Source: Ulota crispa (lineage: Eukaryota > Streptophyta > Bryopsida > Orthotrichales > Orthotrichaceae). From it: a DNA stretch of 64,000 nucleotides. Every line of letters starts with the position of its first letter. The first letter of the stretch is position 1. Under the pieces are notes generated by a model. It was not told the DNA's origin and searched no databases. It saw nothing but the letters and a program-made list of their open reading frames with translations. This document shows, piece by piece, positions 58,598 to 64,000 of the stretch. Location: assembly GCA_963920765.1 (NCBI GenBank), contig OY987244.1:8558501-8622500 (forward strand). Direction: 5' to 3'. The translations under genes and the position numbers were made by a program.

Positions 58598-60628
58598 ATG
58601 AGAATGATTTGATTTGATCAAGAAACAGTGTATAAAAACTCTTTCACATAAAATTGAAACACGCTTTAAATTGGCAAAAAAAATCATGTGCATTATTGTG
58701 CTTTAGTAGTTGGTACGAACCTTCAATCATTTTGGTTATCATAATAAAAGTACTATCCACCTTGCACTTGAACTTATAATGCACCAATGGCCAATGAAAT
58801 AAATATGACCCAAATAGGTAACAACTCTTGGGTCTCCAATGGCCACCACCTTTGAGCACCAATATGAAGCAACTACTCATACTTCTTCTTGAAGGAGGTT
58901 CCCTAATTTAAGCTCTTATTATGACAATGATGAGGGAACACTTACACAAGTGAACAAGAAAATCCGTGTTTGTCGTTATGAGGTTGGTCATTTTCAAACA
59001 ATAACTAATTCTTTTATCATGAGCTTGGTTGTAAAAGCACATCGAGTAAGAAAAAACTTAGATTGAGCTCTCTGTATTGGTTGCATTAGAATTGTTCTTT
59101 AATTTATGTGTATTTAGATAATGAGTAAATTCTACAATTGCTTATTGCTTTTTTGCCACAGTAAAGTGCACAACTTCTTTTTAAGAAAATAATGAAAGTT
59201 AAAAATAAATGTTGTGTTTTCTAAGTTTTCTTTGGATCTCGCTTATAAATGCTCATCACCTCTTTCTAGTATTATTGTTATCACAAGTAAAGATAAGTCA
59301 AAAGTTTTGGTTCAACTTCATTTGACTGATTATGCTAAAACCAACATATTTTTGTTTTTAGGTAGCGTAGCAATTCCACTCAAAGAATGTTATGTAAAAT
59401 TTTCAATCCTTCCAGTAACACTTCCCGTAACTTTATCTTAAATTTGAATTTTAGATCATGTAGATAAATGGATTTCTTTTTGGGCATTTGAAATAGCTTA
59501 ATAGGGCATTCGAAACATTCCTTGTCTCGTGAATGATTCCATCATGTGATGGCAAGTGAAAAAACACCAGTTGCCATGTGATCAGCTGCCAACAAGTAGT
59601 GAGTGTACAATTTGGAGAGGACAAAAGTTCCTTTGAAGACAACCTTCATGAAAACCTGATGCATGGCAAATGATATTTGGTGTCAGAAACTGAATGGGTC
59701 TTCAAAAAGTTGCATTCTCAAGATTTACTGCCCAAAGTAACAATATTAGTATCAAGAAAGAAAATGACAGGAAGGTGTGTAGGGTTAATGTAGAAAAAGG
59801 TAATTTATCCACTAACTTGGAAATGCTAACAAGTGAAGAAACCATGTTTAATTGTTTTCATTTACTCCTTCACTAAAAAGTAAAAGACAAACGTCTAACT
59901 TGCTCCCTTGATTCAGTGATGGTGGGGGTATCTTCCAGTTTACTTGTAATTTTGAATTTCCAACACTTGAAGACCGTTTAATATTTAGATTTTGGTTCTA
60001 TGTTACAAGTAACTTTTTTGCTTTCCTATATATTAAACTTGTGAACTTCGAAGAAGAGCTTAGGTTTATACTCATGTAGAATGCTAAGCTGTGAGTGAGC
60101 TGCAATTGGTGTCACCACTACGGCAAAAGTAAGTCAAAAAAAAGAAAAGCCAAAACAAGAAAGGAAAAAAAACTAAACTAAAAGGGATAAAACTCCTTAG
60201 CACGGTGAGTAACAAAAATAACTAGCAAAATAATTAACCCTTCAAGTGTTCCTTAATTTGTGATTCTCTGAAAATGCATTGAGTCTAGGCCAAATATATT
60301 AGAAATATGTGGGAAGTGTTGCTACCTTGTATGACTTCTTTATTGTACAAGTATTACATGTTACAAGGCATGGATTTAATATGGTGTCCCCAAACTTGAG
60401 TTGACACAATCAAGTACCATGTCACAAATTTTTAATGATTTTTTGGTGTTGTGCACCATCATGATTGAATGATTGCCTTGTTCCCATTGAAACCCAAGGC
60501 TCTTTAGCCATCATTGCACTCAAAGTTTTGAATTGGGAAAAGTAGGTTGCAAGGTATTTTCCATATTTCATATAAATTAAAACCTTTATCAAGGTCCCCT
60601 AAAAAGGGCATAGAAGGGGCATCTAAGG
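58598..60628. other. AT-rich intergenic DNA
   Basis: No gene or bounded repeat recognised; open frames of 60-78 codons have no motif. Confidence 0.4.
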
Positions 60629-60766
60629 TAAGAGGTTCTAAAAACGTGCATCTCCAAGATGGTGCACCTCCTCAAATGTACTGTATTTGTGCATGTTGTT
60701 TTTTCCTAACCCTCCAAAAATGTACAAACAATATACATTTAAGGAGGTGCACCATTTTAGAGCCTT
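60629..60766. repeat. Foldback, probable small MITE
   Basis: GAGGTTCTAAAA...GGTGCACCTCCTCAAATGTA at the left pairs with TACATTTAAGGAGGTGCACC...TTTTAGAGCC at the right. TAA and TTA words lie outside. It is non-coding. Confidence 0.6.
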
Positions 60767-61308
60767 ATGCCATTTCAACTTCAGATTTTCATAAGTAATT
60801 CCACAAAACTTCAAATAATATGAAACAACTTGGATTAGATGCCAATTCCTCTTTTCTTTCAAGAAAAATATACTGAAAGATATTTCAAGAAGTTTCACCT
60901 CCCCAAAATTTAGTTTCAGCCCTCAGATGGTCCATTCATGAGCCTCCTACCTTACAAGGTTCATTATTTTGCTAATGCATGCCACCCCTGACGCATTAAA
61001 ATGCATTCGAACACTCTGGCGGTCCTGGGATTTCCAAAAACGAGAAACTCAACAAGGCGGCGTCCATAACTGCTAGCACCTCGTGAAGGCCCGTAGAAAC
61101 TGGCAAGGCAGTGATGGCGGTAAACGTGAAGCTTGAAGCACACTCCCTCTACACTCACTCCACTCTCCACCCTCCACTCTCCACCCCCATGGCTTAGCTC
61201 CTCAGCTTGCTTGCACTCTCGCCTCCTTGTATGCTTTTCTTGCTGTTTGATTGATTGTTGAAAGACCCGGTTCTCACCCAAGTTTTGCTCTTGGTCCAGA
61301 CACTTCAA

Positions 61309-61326
61309 GCTGCTGCTGCTGCTGCA
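61309..61326. repeat. (CTG)n tract
   Basis: Six CTG-type triplets lie in the probable leader of the gene candidate at 61657. Confidence 0.8.
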
Positions 61327-61656
61327 GGCTGATCTATTTTTGGCTTTGGTTTGCTGAGGAGAAAGCCTGGTATTGACATACGCCGTGTCTGCAGTGGGGA
61401 GATTGCTACTCTACAAGTTCGCCAGTGCTGCAGCTTGCTTGAGCCTCTTGTAGCATAGTTGCTGAGGCCCAAGGGGAGATGGTGGCCTGCTTCAGCTCGT
61501 GTTGGCTTAAGAGGGAAGGGGAGGTGAGGAGGTTAAAGCTGCAATTGTAGTGAATATCAGGAAGCTGGATTGACTCGGTTGGTTGTTTCTCAAATAGCAA
61601 GTGAAGCTAGTGGTTCTGTGTGCTAGAGCTGTTTTATGTTACTAGAGAGGTTAGGG

Positions 61657-61851
61657 ATGGGCTCTGAGAGCAGCAATGGCAAGGAGAGCTCACCAGTGGG
61701 AATCACACCCGAGGAGCTGCACAAGGAGCGCAAGCACTTTCGATCCCCTCTCAAATGGTTCCGAGCCTCCAGCGATGGCCACGCTTCCAGGCCTAAGCCG
61801 CCCGTGGTGGTGAACTACTTCCCTTGTGGCCACCGTTTGAGTCTGTCCTGA
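61657..61851 (+). CDS. Candidate first exon of an unknown gene
   Basis: ATG at 61657 (or 61636 in the same frame) opens MGSESSNGKESSPVGITPEE, followed by LHKERKHFRSPLKWFRASSD and a Pro-rich stretch. The DNA is GC-richer, and a pyrimidine-rich, CTG-containing leader precedes it from about 61140. The frame closes at 61851. A GTGAAC near 61810 could be a splice donor, but no matching downstream exon is evident before the TTAA element at 62127. No domain is recognised. It could be a real gene start, or a fragment. Confidence 0.35.
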   Translation: MGSESSNGKESSPVGITPEELHKERKHFRSPLKWFRASSDGHASRPKPPVVVNYFPCGHRLSLS

Positions 61852-61933
61852 GTGACCATTCAGCAGCAGCACCACTTTCACTGGCATCTGCAAAAACACG
61901 TTGGCTCCCCTTTGGATCAAATGAGAGGCATTG

Positions 61934-61973
61934 CATCAACAACACTGGAGTGACATCAACAACACTGGAGTGC
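61934..61973. repeat. Tandem duplication, 20-bp unit
   Basis: CATCAACAACACTGGAGTG plus one variable base occurs twice without a gap. Confidence 0.9.
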
Positions 61974-62126
61974 AAGAGTTCTTACGCAATTGGCCATCGC
62001 ATTGTTTTCCCATGTACAGTCAGTGTGCTTGGTGCATTGTACAAGCAAGATAAGTGTCACTTGTTGGACTCTAATATTTGATTAGGCTCAAAGCTTGACA
62101 GTTGTGAAACATTTTGCCTCCAGTCA

Positions 62127-63007
62127 TTAACCCCTAAATGCCCAAGGCACCAAAACCTGGTGTCCAAAAAATTTCAAAAAACTTTGAAACCTTGTTGAAG
62201 GCATAGATGTTTTTTTTGTAGTTTTTTTTTTTGGAAAATTTGCATGCTGAAGTTACCTTCACCGTTCAAATTCAACTTCCTCCATATCTTATTCCATTTG
62301 TTTTTGGTGGAAGGTTAACTACAAGCATACATTTTCTATCATGAATAGTGTTGTGAATAGTGTCACAGAGCCTATGAGAAGTTGCCACATTGAAAAGACG
62401 GGCATCAAGTCGAGCAAAAGGTGAAGATTTCTCTTGGGCACTCCCTTGGGCAATAAGGGCCTTTTTTATGAAATTTTGACATCTAACAAAATCTAAAAGT
62501 GCTTTTGGACTAATTTCACTTGGAATGTCTTTGTTATACTAATTAGAATCTATTCACCATTGAAAATTCTTTCATTTGAAGCTGAAATTTTTCTTTGTAT
62601 TAGAAGGTTGTGTTTTTACAATTGCATTGCAGGCTCATTTGTGAAATTGTGGTCATGGATTTGGAAGAGGGGCCATTGGTTTTGAAGTAACAACAATAAA
62701 CACTAAAACATCCTAAGTGGTTGTTTCCCAATTTTGAATCCAAAAGTCACCAATTTACATTAGAAGTTTTGGGCAGCTCCAAAAAAAGCAAAAAATTTCA
62801 TACTCATCATTCAATCACAAATATCTTGAAATCTGTGCGGCCATTTTGGATTCTTTTTGGGTAGTGCTATCTAGAAACCTTGAAGTTCAAGATTCAACAG
62901 TTACAATTTTGTTTTGATGTTTAATAATGATCTTACAAGAACAATTCAAAAACTTCAAAACTACCACCTAAAAACAAGAAAAACACCCTTGGGCATTTAG
63001 GGGTTAA
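62127..63007. mobile_element. TTAA-flanked element, 'CTAAATGCCCA' family, copy 2
   Basis: TTAACCCCTAAATGCCCAAG opens and CTTGGGCATTTAGGGGTTAA closes 881 bp with near-perfect inverted ends. AATGATCTTACAAG about 80 bp from the right matches the subterminal motif of the 55.3-kb copy. It is non-coding. Confidence 0.88.
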
Positions 63008-64000
63008 TTGTGTAATTGAACGTCTTGACTTGCAGAGTTATGTTCTTGAGCCCTTATCCCTAACATGCACACTTATACTACGGCATCTGTTACAAAGTCT
63101 CTCGTAGCTTAGCTGCGATAAAGCTTCCCATGGCAGGACTACGTGTTCAGTTGAGGGGATTTCGTCTGTGCCAGTATCGGAGCATCTCCAGACAAATTTT
63201 CAAGGAGCCATATCTTGATGGTTGAGGATAATAGGCTTAGACATGAGTGACATTACGATCAGAGGTATATTTGGAGTGTAAGCTTTAGACGTCGTCAAGT
63301 CGTGTAAACAACGGAGGATATATAACAATTACGGGCCTGACCTGGTCTCTTAAACTGACCCCTGACACTTGTCCGGTCACGTGGTTATTCTTCAATTAGC
63401 ACAGCAAGTTGGGTGTAAGTACTACCGCACCCCTCACATGCGCTTAAAGTGATGCAAATAAAATCCTCGATCTTACTAGCTAGAAGTTACGCACACAAGT
63501 CTCGAGGGGCGTTCAAAAATGAAGATTCGAGTAAAAACAAGATGAAGCGCTCAGAAAAGTAATTGAGATGGCGAGGAATCCCGGCTTTAGGAGTACCAAA
63601 CACTGAATCGTTCTTTGTAACCAATTTGTAGTACTCGTCCTGTAGATGTTTTAGGGCAGAACACTGCACATTGTACACAGTGAGAAGTGCTAAAACCATC
63701 TAATATGTAGACTTCGACAACTTCGTCGGGTTTTCCCCTCGAGATTCTTTTTGACAACATAATGTTCGTATAGAGCTTGCACCTTTTCTGCTGTAGCACG
63801 AAAGGAATTTGGAGCACAAATACATTGAAGAATTAGCCCTCTTCTGAAGGAATTTCTTCCATTACCATGTCTACATTCAATGTCGGATGCATTCGCATCA
63901 AAAATGTCACGCAGCAAACACAACACGAGCTGAATATTGTGTTCACAAAACGCCTAGATTCTGTTTCTTAGTTCATTGATCAGTGACTTTTATGGATATT
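63008..64000. other. GC-moderate DNA at the right edge
   Basis: Less AT-rich than average. Overlapping minus-strand frames of 70-78 codons (63487-63926) could belong to a gene cut by the window end, but I see no motif or convincing splice pattern. Confidence 0.3.

Noticed and set aside
1-64000. LTR retroelement, CRISPR array, rRNA or prokaryotic operon
   Set aside because: No long terminal direct repeats with gag-pol motifs, no regularly spaced repeats with unique spacers, no rRNA-like sequence and no run of closely spaced long open frames were seen.

Overview
The window looks like intergenic-rich nuclear DNA of a land plant. It is AT-rich, gene-poor and full of short inverted-repeat DNA transposons. 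The clearest host gene is a spliced plant-type heavy-metal-associated (HMA) domain protein at 39.6-41.4 kb. The transposon families are plant-like: PIF/Harbinger, MULE-like, hAT and CACTA MITEs. A non-seed plant such as a bryophyte is possible, but that is inference only. I recognise no rRNA, CRISPR array, LTR retroelement or bacterial-type operon.

Layout. 0-9.5 kb: AT-rich DNA with MITEs, hairpins, a tRNA-like (SINE-head) sequence at 5.16 kb, a TTAA-flanked element (5588-6508) and an 841-bp foldback. 9.5-13.4 kb: a nearly complete PIF/Harbinger transposon (9507-13394, TSD TTA) with a decayed Myb-like gene and a decayed DDE transposase gene facing each other; a MULE-like MITE with an exact 9-bp TSD is nested in its left part. 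13.4-38.4 kb: no convincing gene, but a dense mosaic of MITEs, many bounded by TTAA and sharing ends of the type TTAACCCCTNANNGNCCA. 37.4-38.0 kb: an internally deleted relative of the Harbinger element. 38.5-43.4 kb: the HMA gene and less repetitive DNA. 43.4-46.1 kb: deeply nested MITEs, including a CACTA-type MITE (TSD ATC) and a hAT-type MITE (exact 8-bp TSD GGTAGGAA), around a GC-richer unexplained segment. 46.4-53.1 kb: more TTAA elements and a 1254-bp TAA-flanked element carrying four nested or adjacent insertions. 53.8-54.6 kb: a possible minus-strand gene with a TATA box. 55-63 kb: more TTAA elements and a possible gene start at 61.66 kb.

The main discovery candidate is the TTAA-flanked superfamily: about 17 copies with TTAA at both ends and about six with one altered or missing end. 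They differ in length (about 230 to 1200 bp) but share terminal and, in the long ones, subterminal motifs. In one place three of them sit end to end and share single TTAA sites. A TTAA target with CCC-starting ends is the hallmark of piggyBac-type transposons, which I know as rare or unreported in land plants; a Tc1/mariner-type TA target with a TTAA preference is the main alternative. No transposase for them is visible here.

Limits. Boundaries come from reading terminal repeats by eye, without alignment software. Most open reading frames of 60-140 codons in this AT-rich DNA look like chance or lie inside MITEs and are not listed as genes.
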